In this document: positions 50,604 through 59,674 of the stretch, piece by piece | Layout: each line of letters opens with the position of its first letter | Position numbering within the stretch: position 1 is the first letter of the stretch | Source: Streptomyces sp. S4.7 | Lineage (GTDB): Bacteria > Actinomycetota > Actinomycetes > Streptomycetales > Streptomycetaceae | Assembly: GCF_010384365.1 (NCBI RefSeq) | Contig: NZ_CP048397.1 | Location: 992,001-1,056,000 of the forward strand | Direction: 5' to 3' | Length of the DNA: 64,000 nt | Notes under the pieces: generated by a model | What the model was told of the DNA's origin: nothing | Database searches by the model: none | Seen by the model: only the letters and a program-made list of their open reading frames with translations | Translations under genes and position numbers: made by a program

Positions 50604-52085
50604 TCAGGGGGCGCTGATTCCGACGTCGGCGGGTTTGAGCGGCTTGTGGACCACGGTGCCGGTGGACAGTTCGTCCGCTCCGACATCGGCCGTTCCACTG
50701 CGTGACTGGCCGTCCATGTCCTCGGCGAGGAAGCTGTAGCCACCCGACGCGGTGTTCACCGCGGGGCTACCGGTACCGAGGCGGTACACCTCACTCTGCT
50801 TGACCAGGAGCGGGTTGACCGTCCGGACACCAGTGGTGATCCCGATGGTGGCGGAACCGGTCGGCCAGCCGATGTTGCCCGAGTACGTCATGTTCTTGGG
50901 CGCCTTCAGCTCGTTGAAGAGCTTGCCGGAGGAACCGACGACGATGTTGTCGGCGACCAGGCTGTCGACCGGGGCGAGAGTGTAGTTGGCGCCGATCTCG
51001 ATGTTCGAGACGTTGTTGACGAAGGTGTTGTGCACCGCCGTGGCCCGGTACACCCGCCAGTGCGAGGAGAGCGCGCCCGAGGTGTCGACGTCCCCGCCGT
51101 CGAGTTGCAGCGCCGCGTCGTAGCCGCTGCCGGTCAGTCCTTCGAAGTGGTTGTTGTAGATCTTGTGGTCCTGGCCGTAGACCCGGACACCGCCGGTGCC
51201 TGCCTTGCCGCCCCCGAAGAAGAAGTTGCCGTAGACCTGGCTGCGGTTGCCGTGGCGCAGGGACAGGGAGCCCTGTGATGTCCGGAAGGTGTTGTACCGG
51301 ACGGTGTTGGCGTTGCTCTTCACGGAGACGATCTCGGGGTCGCCGTCGCAGTTCTCGAAGAGGTTGTTCTCGATCGTGGTGAACCCGTCCGACTTGGAGA
51401 TCGCGCTCCAGCCGACCCGGATCGCCTCCATTTCGTTGGTCGCCCGCGGACCGATGTTGCGAAAGTGGTTGTAGTCGATCTGGTCGTACTGCGACTGCTG
51501 GGTCGAAGACCCGTCGATGGTGATGAAGTTGCCGAGCTCGTGCTTCTCCTCGAACAGGTTGTGATCGATCCGGTTGTGGTGGCTGTTGGCTCCCTGGATG
51601 ATGATCCACTTCAACGATTCCGACTCGGTGAGCCGGAAGTGGTTGCGGGTTAACCGGATGTGGTGCGAACTGGTGATCTTCAGCGTGTCGCTGTTCGTCC
51701 ACTTCAGCCCGGAGAACGTCACGTACGACGAGCTGAGAACCTCGAGCTGCCCTTCGGTGATGACCGCCTTGCCCTGTTGGGCGGCCATGATCGTGATGGG
51801 TGCGCCGGCGGTGCCGTTCTTGGCGTTGAGCTTGCCGATCGAGTAGGAGCCGTTGGCGAGGACGATCGTTTGACCGGCCACGGCCTTGGACATCGCGGTG
51901 GTCAACTGCGACGACGTCGAGACGTTGACGATGGTGGCGTTGGCCTGCGTGGTCGAGGTCGTACTCGGGTTGAGCGATGACGTGTCGCCGGTGGAGGCGA
52001 GAGCGGGTGCCGCAGTGGTGAGGGCCGCGATCGTGAGCGCCGCGGCGGCGATCGCGCCGCAGTTGCTGAGCTTTGATCTGGTCAT
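50604..52085 (-). CDS. secreted PL6-family alginate lyase
   Basis: A 493-residue secreted beta-helix enzyme. A Sec signal peptide covers residues 1-31. The chondroitinase B/alginate lyase fold of PL6 is evident in HHNRIDHNLFEEKHELGNFI, NEMEAIRVGWSAISKSDGF, DGDPEIVSVKSNANTVRYN and the RHGNR segment. In PL6 enzymes a Lys and an Arg are catalytic; VSVKSN and LSLRHGNR are the likely places. It would release oligouronides from alginate outside the cell. ATG 52085 follows CGGAGAA. It lies downstream of, and in the same direction as, the PL7 lyase. Confidence 0.9.
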   Translation of the reverse strand: MTRSKLSNCGAIAAAALTIAALTTAAPALASTGDTSSLNPSTTSTTQANATIVNVSTSSQLTTAMSKAVAGQTIVLANGSYSIGKLNAKNGTAGAPITIMAAQQGKAVITEGQLEVLSSSYVTFSGLKWTNSDTLKITSSHHIRLTRNHFRLTESESLKWIIIQGANSHHNRIDHNLFEEKHELGNFITIDGSSTQQSQYDQIDYNHFRNIGPRATNEMEAIRVGWSAISKSDGFTTIENNLFENCDGDPEIVSVKSNANTVRYNTFRTSQGSLSLRHGNRSQVYGNFFFGGGKAGTGGVRVYGQDHKIYNNHFEGLTGSGYDAALQLDGGDVDTSGALSSHWRVYRATAVHNTFVNNVSNIEIGANYTLAPVDSLVADNIVVGSSGKLFNELKAPKNMTYSGNIGWPTGSATIGITTGVRTVNPLLVKQSEVYRLGTGSPAVNTASGGYSFLAEDMDGQSRSGTADVGADELSTGTVVHKPLKPADVGISAP

Positions 52086-52396
52086 GTGTTTTCTCCGCAC
52101 GGTAGAGAGGGGCATGGGACGTCGAGCAACCCAGCGCTGGACAAGTAGGCCGTCCAGGTGCTGATGGGACGAGCCTGTGACAGTCGCGCGTGATGGCTGT
52201 GGCCACGCCGGCCGGTGGAGGCCGGGGTGGCCAAGAGGTGGAAGTCGATGACCTGCATCGGTGATGTGCGAGTTCGCGGCGCCGACCAGGGTCTGTCTTG
52301 AAAGTCCCGCCTGGCACGACACTTCGCCGCGTCGTCGGACTCGGACTCGGCCAAGTAGGCCCAGTACAAGACCGATCCTCGGCCTTGCGATGCACC
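52086..52396. other. non-coding region with a possible IS end
   Basis: No gene is supported. GGGTCTGTCTTGAAAGTCC at 52290 resembles, from memory, the end of IS5-type elements in Streptomyces, and its minus-strand reading gives DFQDRP. Only one end is present and there is no transposase, so at most this is a scar. Confidence 0.25.
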
Positions 52397-52438
52397 GCGC
52401 CGTCCGCCCGCGGGTCCCGCCCCGCGGGCGGACGGCGC
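52397..52438. terminator. 18-bp perfect hairpin in the gap between the two lyase genes
   Basis: GCGCCGTCCGCCCGCGGG (52397-52414) pairs perfectly with CCCGCGGGCGGACGGCGC (52421-52438) around a 6-base loop. It could be a terminator or part of a degraded mobile element. Confidence 0.55.
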
Positions 52439-52532
52439 TGCTTGTAGGCAGGCCATGGGCCGCGATGTCTCTCACCGCGCACGCCGGTGGCCTGTGGGGC
52501 GGAAATCCGTGCATCGTTGTACCGTGCTGCGA

Positions 52533-52565
52533 GGTGCCGGGCCTCCTAGTCCGAGGCCCGGCACC
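52533..52565. terminator. terminator of the PL7 lyase gene
   Basis: GGTGCCGGGCCT pairs with AGGCCCGGCACC (12 bp perfect, 9-base loop), 9 bp after the PL7 stop on the minus strand. Confidence 0.75.
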
Positions 52566-52573
52566 CCCTGGCG

Positions 52574-53353
52574 TCAGGAGTGGGTGGCCTGCAGGCTGTA
52601 GATGCTCACCTGCCCGTAGTTGGAGCTGCTGCACGGCGAGGAGTTGTCGCAGTTCGCCTGGGTGTAGGCGCCGGCCTTGAAGTAGTTGCCGGACGCCGAG
52701 TGCGCGATGGTCGTCTGGAGGGCGCCGTTGTAGTAGACCTTGATCTGGCCGCCGCTGACCACGAACTTGCCCTCGAAGACCGTGTTCAGCTTGTAGTTGC
52801 TGGTCACGAGCTTGTGGTGCGTGGTGTCACCCTTGGTGATGTAGAGGCTGGTCCCTTCGAGGCGGAAGACCGTGACGTCGTCGTCGCCGTCGTGGATCTG
52901 CGCGCCGACGACGTGCGGCTTGGTGCTCGGGAGCTTGTTGAACGCCTCACGGAAGGTGAGGGTGTGGGTCCCGGAGGTGGACGACCAGGAGGCGTTCGAC
53001 GTGCCGTTGTTGGCCATCTCGCGCAGTTCGGAGCGCGCGTAGCTGGAGCCGGAGGTGGTCACGCCGTTGACCGCGGAGCGGAACTGCACTCCGGTGCACG
53101 CGGCGTTCACCATGAACCAGGGGTTCGAGGAGAAGGTCGCGAGTGCGGGCTGCTTGATCTCGGTCGGGGAGCCGGAAGACCCGGTCGGCAGGGTCTCCTT
53201 CCAGTTGGTCAGGTTGAGCTGCTGGGCGGGGTAGTCGCACGGGGCGGCCGCCACGGCGGTGCCGGAGGTGACGATGGGGGCGGTCATCGCCGCGAGGGCG
53301 GAGAGCGCGGCCACGCCGGCCGTGGTGAGGGTGCGCTTGCGGGTGAGACGCAT
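52574..53353 (-). CDS. secreted PL7-family alginate lyase
   Basis: A 259-residue jelly-roll lyase with a Sec signal (residues 1-36). All three PL7 signature blocks are present: SYARSELREM, VVGAQIHDG and YFKAGAYTQ, which carry the catalytic Arg, His and Tyr. The QIH (rather than QVH) form is generally associated with activity on polyguluronate or mixed blocks. ATG 53353 follows AAGGAAA. It is separated from the upstream beta-helix gene by 50 bp and from the PL6 gene by 488 bp. Confidence 0.93.
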   Translation of the reverse strand: MRLTRKRTLTTAGVAALSALAAMTAPIVTSGTAVAAAPCDYPAQQLNLTNWKETLPTGSSGSPTEIKQPALATFSSNPWFMVNAACTGVQFRSAVNGVTTSGSSYARSELREMANNGTSNASWSSTSGTHTLTFREAFNKLPSTKPHVVGAQIHDGDDDVTVFRLEGTSLYITKGDTTHHKLVTSNYKLNTVFEGKFVVSGGQIKVYYNGALQTTIAHSASGNYFKAGAYTQANCDNSSPCSSSNYGQVSIYSLQATHS

Positions 53354-53403
53354 GTCAGCTGTTTCCTTACGGTTGATTGGACCGGGTTGCTGGGGTGGTT
53401 CGC

Positions 53404-54480
53404 TCAGCAGGGGCGCGACGGGTGGTACTGGTCCCCGTAGGTTCCTGTCGCGGCGCCGCCGGTGTTGCCCGCCAGGGTGTTTCCGCACACCTGGCCCTGC
53501 GGGGTGGCTTCGAACTTGATGCCCCCCGCAGCGTTGGAGAGGAGGACGTTGCCCTCGATGTTGTTGCGGGTGCCGTCGGCGGGAGTGTCGCCGCCGACCC
53601 GGACACCGGCACCGACGTTGCCGTAGGAGCGGTTGGCCTTGAAGGTGTTGCCGCTGCCGCGTGCGTCGAGGCCGGCCGAGTTGGGGTCGAGCTGGCCGGT
53701 GCAGTCGTTGCGTTCCACCAGGTTCGCGGTGGAGTTCTCCTTGATGTCCACGCACTCGTTGCCCCGGGTGTCGATCCGGTTGTGGTGGATCCAGTTGTCG
53801 CGGCTGACATCCGGCCGGTCGTCGGGTGCGCCGTTCATGCCCTGCTGCTCGGGCGCCGTCCCCAGGTAGATGCCCTCACCCACCTTGCCGCCGTCGTCGA
53901 AGTGGAAGTCCCACACCCCGCAGCCGGTGATCCGGTTGTGGGCGACCTCGGCGCCGGTGATCAGGTAGCGCAGCCGCACGCACTCCTCCCCGGCGTTACG
54001 CAGTGTCATCCGCTCGATACGCAAGCCGTCCACTCCGTCACCGGATGTCAGGCTCATGACATAAATAAGCTTCTTGCGATAGTCGGCCTTCTGCGTGGGA
54101 TCACCGAAGAGGCCGTCGACGGTGAAGCCCTTCAGCCGGACGTCGTCGTGCTGGATCTCTACGACAGCACGGCCGGCACCGGAACCCTGGACGACGGCGG
54201 ACGCGGGTCCGGTGATGGTGACGCCGGGATTGCGGCTGATGAAGTCCTGGAGATAGCGGCCGGGGGCCAGATGCACCGTCGATCCCGGTTCGGCGGCGTC
54301 CAGCGCGCGCTGGATGCCCGCGAAGGGCGAACCGCTCGTGCCGGCGTTGGTGTCGCTGCCACGCGGAGAGACGTAGTAGTCCTGGGAGCCTTTCGGTACG
54401 GCGGCGGACGCGGCGGGCCCGGCCGCCGTCATTGCCCCCAGTAAGGCGGCCAACGCGGCGATGCGACGGGTGACTCTCAT
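53404..54480 (-). CDS. secreted right-handed beta-helix protein
   Basis: A 358-residue protein with a signal peptide (residues 1-27) followed by YYVSPRGSDTNAGTSGSPFA, the usual N-terminal cap of Pel1p/DUF1565-type beta-helix enzymes. PbH1 repeats follow (NAGEECVRLRYLITGAEVAHNRITG; DNWIHHNRIDTRGNECVDIKEN). Such proteins include polysaccharide lyases and epimerases. In this cluster a lyase or alginate-binding role is likely, but no catalytic set can be named. Its ATG overlaps the YesL-like stop by 4 bp. Confidence 0.8.
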   Translation of the reverse strand: MRVTRRIAALAALLGAMTAAGPAASAAVPKGSQDYYVSPRGSDTNAGTSGSPFAGIQRALDAAEPGSTVHLAPGRYLQDFISRNPGVTITGPASAVVQGSGAGRAVVEIQHDDVRLKGFTVDGLFGDPTQKADYRKKLIYVMSLTSGDGVDGLRIERMTLRNAGEECVRLRYLITGAEVAHNRITGCGVWDFHFDDGGKVGEGIYLGTAPEQQGMNGAPDDRPDVSRDNWIHHNRIDTRGNECVDIKENSTANLVERNDCTGQLDPNSAGLDARGSGNTFKANRSYGNVGAGVRVGGDTPADGTRNNIEGNVLLSNAAGGIKFEATPQGQVCGNTLAGNTGGAATGTYGDQYHPSRPC

Positions 54481-55064
54481 ACCGTTCTCCTCGAATGCGT
54501 GGGTGTGTGCAGGGAAAGGGCCAGGAGCAGGGGAAGGGTGGGGCCCAGCAGCAGGGGTCCCAGGGGGATCGGGAGCACGGCGAGCGGGGCCAGTACGAGG
54601 ACGAGCAGCAGGGCTGCGGTTCGCCGCGGTGAACCGAAGGCCAGGACGGCCGCCGCGCGCCGAGGGTCTCGATCCGTGCCGACCGCGCGAACGGCTGCCA
54701 GCGACAGGGCGTACACCGCCACCGTGGCCATCAGCCCCGCCTGCACGGGGAGCAGGACCAGACCTGTCGTGCTCCCCGTGTCCAGGAGGAAGAGGCAGTT
54801 CAGCGTGAGGACGGCCAGCACGGCGGTGGCGACGAGCCCTTCCTTCCACAAGGCCCGCCAGAAGCGCGGGAAGGCCCGCAGCGTCGCGGTGAAGGGGCGT
54901 CCGCCTCCGTCACCGCGCCAGTCCTGCAGCGCGCTTCCCGCAGCGGCCAGCGCCGGCAGCCAGGTGACGACCCCCAGGGCGAGCAGGCAGAACGCGGCGC
55001 CCGCCAGCGCCGGCTGTGCGACGAACTCCATCGCCCGCAGCGCACCGCGTTCCCAGCCCTTCAT
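54477..55064 (-). CDS. YesL-like (DUF624) membrane protein
   Basis: A 195-residue protein with about five spans: FVAQPALAGAAFCLLALGVV, then TWLPALAAAG, FWRALWKEGLVATAVLAVL and a Leu-rich C-terminus. DUF624/YesL proteins accompany oligouronide ABC importers, as in the Bacillus yes rhamnogalacturonan operon. Their function is undefined; association with the MalFG-type importer is presumed. It lies between the heparinase-like gene (24 bp) and the beta-helix gene. Confidence 0.75.
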   Translation of the reverse strand: MKGWERGALRAMEFVAQPALAGAAFCLLALGVVTWLPALAAAGSALQDWRGDGGGRPFTATLRAFPRFWRALWKEGLVATAVLAVLTLNCLFLLDTGSTTGLVLLPVQAGLMATVAVYALSLAAVRAVGTDRDPRRAAAVLAFGSPRRTAALLLVLVLAPLAVLPIPLGPLLLGPTLPLLLALSLHTPTHSRRTV

Positions 55065-55088
55065 GGAGTGCTCCAGGGTCTCGAACGG

Positions 55089-57116
55089 TCAGATGGTCAG
55101 AAGGCCCGTGAAGGGCTGGTCGGTCCGGAGCACGTCGCTTCCGTCGAGCTGGACACCGCGCGCCCGTACGGCCGCGATGTGCGTGCCGGAGAAGAGAACC
55201 GCCGCCGCGTCGGCGCGCACGCCCTCCGTCTCGATGACTCCCGTGCTAGGGGCGAGGAGGACGAGTTCGCTCTCGGCGCCCTGGCCGACGGACACCGCGT
55301 GTCCTTGGTCCGAGGGCAGGAGCACGGCCGGCACCGGATGCGGGGCCAGCGAACCCGTGCTTTCGAACACGGTCAGGAACGTGGCCGTGCTGGTCCTCGG
55401 GGTGGCGAGGCGCAGGGTGTGCATCGTCTTGCTGACCTTGAGGCTCGGAGTGCTGGAGGTCGGGTTCGCCTCCACCTCGGTGCGCTCCTGAGTGGCCGAG
55501 GCGTCGGTGGGCAGGAGCCGGGTGAGGCGTGCGCTGCCGGGGCCCGACTCCAGCCGCCAGCCGTCCGGCTCCAGCTGTGTGGTGGGCCAGTCGGTGTGCA
55601 GCAGGTAGGACCACTCGCGCGGTGCGTCGGCCTCGAGCTCGTCGAGGATGACCACCCGCCCGCGCGGAGTCACCACCAGCGTACGGTCGATGCGCCGCAC
55701 CCCCAACCCCTCGGAGAACATCGCCGCGGACTCCGCCGTGGCGTGGGCGAACCCGCCCTCCGCGAGCACGTCCCGTACGCGCGCCCGGCGCTCGTGCGGT
55801 ATGCCTTCGTACACGTGGTAGCGGCCCTCGTCCGCCCACCCCTCGCCGTCGACCAGGATCAGATTGTGGTGAGCGGCGCGCTTGTGGTTGCTGTACCCCT
55901 CGTCCACCGCGAGGAAGGCGCCGTGCGAGTGCAGGACGAAGGCGCCGGCGTCGGGATGGTGGTGGCCCGCGCTCATCGCGTCCCAGCCGCCCGCGGCCTT
56001 CAGCCGGTGCCCCTCCTCCCAGGCCCGGTGGCCACCGCCGGGCGCCGCCTTGAAACTGACGCAGGTGGCGGCGGCGTCCCAGCCGGTGCGCGCCGTGATC
56101 TGCCCGAGGTCCGGGAAGTACGCCGTGAGGGGCTCCTCGTCGGGCGCGACGGGCGCGACCTCCGGGTCGTACCAGAGCAGTTCGAGGAATGCCTCGGGCA
56201 TGACACCGGGGCGCACACCCGACTCGTACGCCTCGCGCCAGAAGTGGCGCTCCGCGACCAGGTTGCCCAGCCACTGAGCCGTCCCGTCCTGGTACGCGGA
56301 GGCCAGACGGTAGTAGAGGGCGACGCTGTGGCCGCTGCGCCGGTCGTGGCAGTCGCCGTGATCGATGTTCTCCTCGAAGCCCGGCGCGCTCTGGTGCAGG
56401 CGCCAGTGCGTGGTGTGGCGCAGGAAGCCGCCGACCGACCACAGGTCGGCCTTCTCCTGGTGCTGCACGAGGTCGGTGTGGATCGCGAGCCACGGCACGC
56501 CGTACCGCCAGTAGACGACGCCCTCGGAATCCGAACCGTCTTCGGGGAGCATCCCGAGGACCGTCTCCAGGTTCGCGCGGGCCGCCTTGGTCCACTCGGA
56601 GCGCCCCAGCGCGTAGCCCGCGGTGGCGACCCCGGTCCAGCAGATCCAGTTGTGGTTCTGCCAGTACGCGCTCGACCACCAACTACCGGTGGTCTCCTCG
56701 GCGTACGAGTGGAGCCGCTCACCCTGCAGTTCCAGTTTGGCGCGCAGGATCTCACGCCGTTCCGGCTCCAGGTCCTCGCCCAGCCAGGAGTACGCGAGCG
56801 AGAGACCGTGCAACAACCACCCCGCGTCCAGGTCGTGATCCGGCATATGGGCGCGGCCCCAGTGGGGGAAGCCGACGCAGGCCGAGATCCAGCGCCATGC
56901 CTCTTCCAGATATCCGCGCTGGCCGGTGAGCCGGTAGGCGAGAGCGAGGTTGGCCGCGGCGGGCCCGAAGTAGGTGATGCTCGCCTCGGGGTGCTCCGTG
57001 GGCGGCGTCTGCCGGCGATACCAGTCGCACTGTTCGTACAGCCGGCGCCACTGGGAGGCACGCGCGCCGTTCAGCTCGCCGCGGAGCAGCTCGAGTCGCC
57101 CGTCGAGAAGCAGCAT
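55089..57116 (-). CDS. heparinase II/III-like oligouronide lyase (PL15-type)
   Basis: A 675-residue cytoplasmic protein without a signal peptide. The N-terminal half is an alpha/alpha toroid (SITYFGPAAANLALAYRLTGQ; HNWICWTGVATAGYALG; GFEENIDHGDCHD). The C-terminal beta-sandwich carries SAGHHHPDAGAFVLHSHGAF, typical of heparinase II/III C-terminal domains. Length and layout suit exo-oligoalginate lyases that give unsaturated monouronate, which opens to DEH. I use ATG 57116 (AAGGTGAG upstream); GTG 57128 would overlap the previous gene as GTGA. Confidence 0.82.
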   Translation of the reverse strand: MLLLDGRLELLRGELNGARASQWRRLYEQCDWYRRQTPPTEHPEASITYFGPAAANLALAYRLTGQRGYLEEAWRWISACVGFPHWGRAHMPDHDLDAGWLLHGLSLAYSWLGEDLEPERREILRAKLELQGERLHSYAEETTGSWWSSAYWQNHNWICWTGVATAGYALGRSEWTKAARANLETVLGMLPEDGSDSEGVVYWRYGVPWLAIHTDLVQHQEKADLWSVGGFLRHTTHWRLHQSAPGFEENIDHGDCHDRRSGHSVALYYRLASAYQDGTAQWLGNLVAERHFWREAYESGVRPGVMPEAFLELLWYDPEVAPVAPDEEPLTAYFPDLGQITARTGWDAAATCVSFKAAPGGGHRAWEEGHRLKAAGGWDAMSAGHHHPDAGAFVLHSHGAFLAVDEGYSNHKRAAHHNLILVDGEGWADEGRYHVYEGIPHERRARVRDVLAEGGFAHATAESAAMFSEGLGVRRIDRTLVVTPRGRVVILDELEADAPREWSYLLHTDWPTTQLEPDGWRLESGPGSARLTRLLPTDASATQERTEVEANPTSSTPSLKVSKTMHTLRLATPRTSTATFLTVFESTGSLAPHPVPAVLLPSDQGHAVSVGQGAESELVLLAPSTGVIETEGVRADAAAVLFSGTHIAAVRARGVQLDGSDVLRTDQPFTGLLTI

Positions 57117-57124
57117 GTGCGGAC

Positions 57125-58882
57125 TCACCTTCCGATGGAGTGGGTGGCGACGGTTCCGTCGGCCAGATCGATGTGGACGGTTCGTTCGGACAGGCTCAAC
57201 CGGCGGACCGGTGGTGTCGCTTCGGCGGACTGGTAGACGGAGACGAACACCGCGTGCCTGCCGGTCGTGGACCAGTCGACTCCCTGGCACGTTCGCGCCG
57301 GGTCGTCGGCGGGACCGGGGTGTGCGACGACGGTGAACTCGGCCGGCGGACTCGACACGTGCTGCCCGGTCATGACCGCGCTCTGGCTGTCGCCCCAGAC
57401 GGTGCGGGCACGATCGGGGCCCTGGGCGACGACGTCGAGATCGGTTCCCGGACGCAGCTGCGCCGTGAGCAGGCGCTCGGTGTCGGCTTCGAGGACAAGG
57501 ATGTCGAGGAGGTAGCGCGGGTCGGTGACGATCCGCCGGACGGCGCTCACCCCGTCGTAGGCCCCGGTGCATCTGCCGGTGTCGCCGTCGAGGACGGCAT
57601 CGCAGGGGGCCTGTTCCGCATCGTCGACACGGAACGCCGGGTGGGCCTTCGTGCCGGCGTAGTGTGTCCGGAAACTCCGGTGCGCGTAGGGGACCTGGCC
57701 CGGATCCGGCTGCCAGGCGGTGCCGTCGTCCGCGTAGAGGTAGAGGGACAGTTTGTCCAGGTGCCCGTGCCCTCCCCCGTGCGGTCCGGCGTCCAGAAGC
57801 GCGTGGATTCCGGCCGTACGGAAGACCGCGTACCCCGCGTCCGGGAAGGTCCGCCGGACGGTGCGCGCGGGCAGCCTCGGCCCGGTGAACCATCCCACGA
57901 GGTCTGCGGGCAGCTCGGTGGCCGTGTCCTTCCCGGCGGCCAGGGCCACCGCGGCCAGGGGAGCTCCGGCGAACAACTGATCGGCGAGCGTGGCCACTTC
58001 GCTGATCTCGGCAGACTGCGCTTCGCGTCGGTAGGGGCCGTCGTGCAGGGCGGGCAGGGTGCCGGCGGAAGTCGCGATACCGGCCAGCGCCGTGATCATC
58101 GCGCCCAGGACTTCGGCGATGTCGCCGGGCAGCCGCTCCGGCTCGCCGCCCCGCAGGGCGAGCAGGTACGCGTGCAGTACGAAGAGGTGGTAGTAGGTAC
58201 TGCCTTCCCACTCCCAGCCGTCCTCATGCATCGCCACGCGCATGTGCTCGAACAGGCCGTAATGACCGGCCAGTTGCACGGTGTCGGGATCGGCGCCCTC
58301 CACGGCGAGTGCGGCCGAGCGGCAGCAGGTCTCCGCGGCGGCGAGCCATGCCGTGTAGTTGGAACGAATCTCCCCCTTGTGGCGCAGCTCCGCCCGGGCC
58401 TCACCGGCGCGGTCGCCGAGCGACCGGAGGAAGGGCAGCAGGGCAGCGAGCTCGGCGCGCATGTCCCGGTGTGCGGCGAGAGTACGTATCGCGTGGGAGA
58501 CGGCCACCGCCCAGATGGCCTCGGTGAGGGCCTGGTGGAAGAGCCGGCCGTGCAGCATCCAGCCGGCCGCACCCGGATGGGTGCTGGGCAGAGCCGCGTA
58601 CAGCTCCGCGTACTCCAGGAGCAGCCGCAGTGCCTCGGAGCGCTCGGCCGGGCCGCCGCAGGCGAGATGGCGCAGGCGCTGGGCGGCGGCTTGATGGGCC
58701 AGCACCGTTCTCGCCCCGCGCACCGCCTCGGTGTCCACCCGGCAGCCGTAGCGGCATGCGGCTCCGGCGCGCGGGAAGGGGTCGCCGAGCAGGTCGCCGT
58801 GGTCGAGTTCGACACCGTGGGCCGGGCACACATAGGCGTGCCACCAGCCGCCCCGCTCGCGCGTGATGGTCAGCGCGGCCAT
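57125..58882 (-). CDS. heparinase II/III-like lyase (PL15/PL17-type)
   Basis: A 585-residue cytoplasmic paralogue of the next gene. The toroid has IRSNYTAWLAAAE and YGLFEHMRVAMHEDGWEWEGS then TYYHLF, with candidate Asn, His and Tyr catalytic residues. The C-terminal sandwich carries GPHGGGHGHLDKLSLYLY and ADDGTAWQPDPG, a zinc-site region in this family. The N-terminus includes CPAHG and CRYGC cysteines that could bind a metal. It overlaps the SDR gene by 13 bp upstream in the transcript sense. Two intracellular lyases may split endo-released oligomers of different composition. Confidence 0.82.
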   Translation of the reverse strand: MAALTITRERGGWWHAYVCPAHGVELDHGDLLGDPFPRAGAACRYGCRVDTEAVRGARTVLAHQAAAQRLRHLACGGPAERSEALRLLLEYAELYAALPSTHPGAAGWMLHGRLFHQALTEAIWAVAVSHAIRTLAAHRDMRAELAALLPFLRSLGDRAGEARAELRHKGEIRSNYTAWLAAAETCCRSAALAVEGADPDTVQLAGHYGLFEHMRVAMHEDGWEWEGSTYYHLFVLHAYLLALRGGEPERLPGDIAEVLGAMITALAGIATSAGTLPALHDGPYRREAQSAEISEVATLADQLFAGAPLAAVALAAGKDTATELPADLVGWFTGPRLPARTVRRTFPDAGYAVFRTAGIHALLDAGPHGGGHGHLDKLSLYLYADDGTAWQPDPGQVPYAHRSFRTHYAGTKAHPAFRVDDAEQAPCDAVLDGDTGRCTGAYDGVSAVRRIVTDPRYLLDILVLEADTERLLTAQLRPGTDLDVVAQGPDRARTVWGDSQSAVMTGQHVSSPPAEFTVVAHPGPADDPARTCQGVDWSTTGRHAVFVSVYQSAEATPPVRRLSLSERTVHIDLADGTVATHSIGR

Positions 58883-59637
58883 ACGCCACCGCCGATGTCG
58901 AGGGTGGCTCCGGTGATGTACCCGGCCTCGTCCGAGGCGAGGTAGACGGCCGCTCCGGCAACGTCTTCCACCGTGCCGCCCCGGCCGATGGGAAGCTTCT
59001 CGACGATGCCCCGCTGAGCCTCGGGCGAGGTGAACGTGCCGTGGAAGGTGGTACCGCCGATGTATCCGGGGGCGAGCGCGTTCACGGTGACGCCGGTGCC
59101 TCCGACTTCCTTGGCCAGCCCCTTGGCGAAGCCGATCACTCCGGCCTTGGCGGCGGCGTAGGCGGCAGCTCCGGGGCCGCCGCCGTCGTGGGCCGCCTGA
59201 GAGGCCATCAGGACGAAGCGGCCCGAGGAACCCGCTTCCTTCAGATGCGGCAGCGCCGCCCGGCAGGTACGGAAGACGGAGAAGAGATTGACATCGATCA
59301 CGCTGTGGAAGTGCTCTTCGCTCATCTCCGCGACCGGAACCCGGCCGACGAGGTGTCCCGCGTTGGCGACCACGATGTCGAGTCCGCCGAGGAAGGCGAC
59401 GCTCTCGTCGACGAGCCGCGTGACGTCGCCGGCATCGGTGACATCGGCGGCGAGGGACATGGCCTTCCGCCCCATCGTGTTGATCTCGGCCACCACCCGC
59501 TCGGCGGCCTCGGCGGAGCGTCCGTAGTGGACTACGACATCAGCGCCCGCCTTTGCCAGCCCGAGCGCGACCGATGCGCCGATGCCGTGGCCGGCACCGG
59601 TGACGAGCGCGCGACGACCTGTGAGATCGAAAGGCAT
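58870..59637 (-). CDS. SDR oxidoreductase (candidate DEH reductase)
   Basis: A 255-residue classical short-chain dehydrogenase. The cofactor motif ALVTGAGHGIGASVALGLAKAG is followed by VHYGRSAE, where an Arg after strand 2 favours NADPH. NAG is at about residue 90, and the catalytic Ser and Y-x3-K are in MASQAAHDGGGPGAAAYAAAK. In alginate clusters an SDR reduces 4-deoxy-L-erythro-5-hexoseulose uronate to 2-keto-3-deoxygluconate. That assignment is by context only. Kinase and aldolase genes for the next steps are not in this window. Confidence 0.85.
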   Translation of the reverse strand: MPFDLTGRRALVTGAGHGIGASVALGLAKAGADVVVHYGRSAEAAERVVAEINTMGRKAMSLAADVTDAGDVTRLVDESVAFLGGLDIVVANAGHLVGRVPVAEMSEEHFHSVIDVNLFSVFRTCRAALPHLKEAGSSGRFVLMASQAAHDGGGPGAAAYAAAKAGVIGFAKGLAKEVGGTGVTVNALAPGYIGGTTFHGTFTSPEAQRGIVEKLPIGRGGTVEDVAGAAVYLASDEAGYITGATLDIGGGVWPR

Positions 59638-59674
59638 GAGAATTCTCCATGTTTATCGAGGTGAATCAACGGTG

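Noticed and set aside
52397..52438. Terminal inverted repeat of an intact insertion sequence
   Set aside because: The arms are 6 bp apart and form a hairpin; no transposase frame lies between or beside them.
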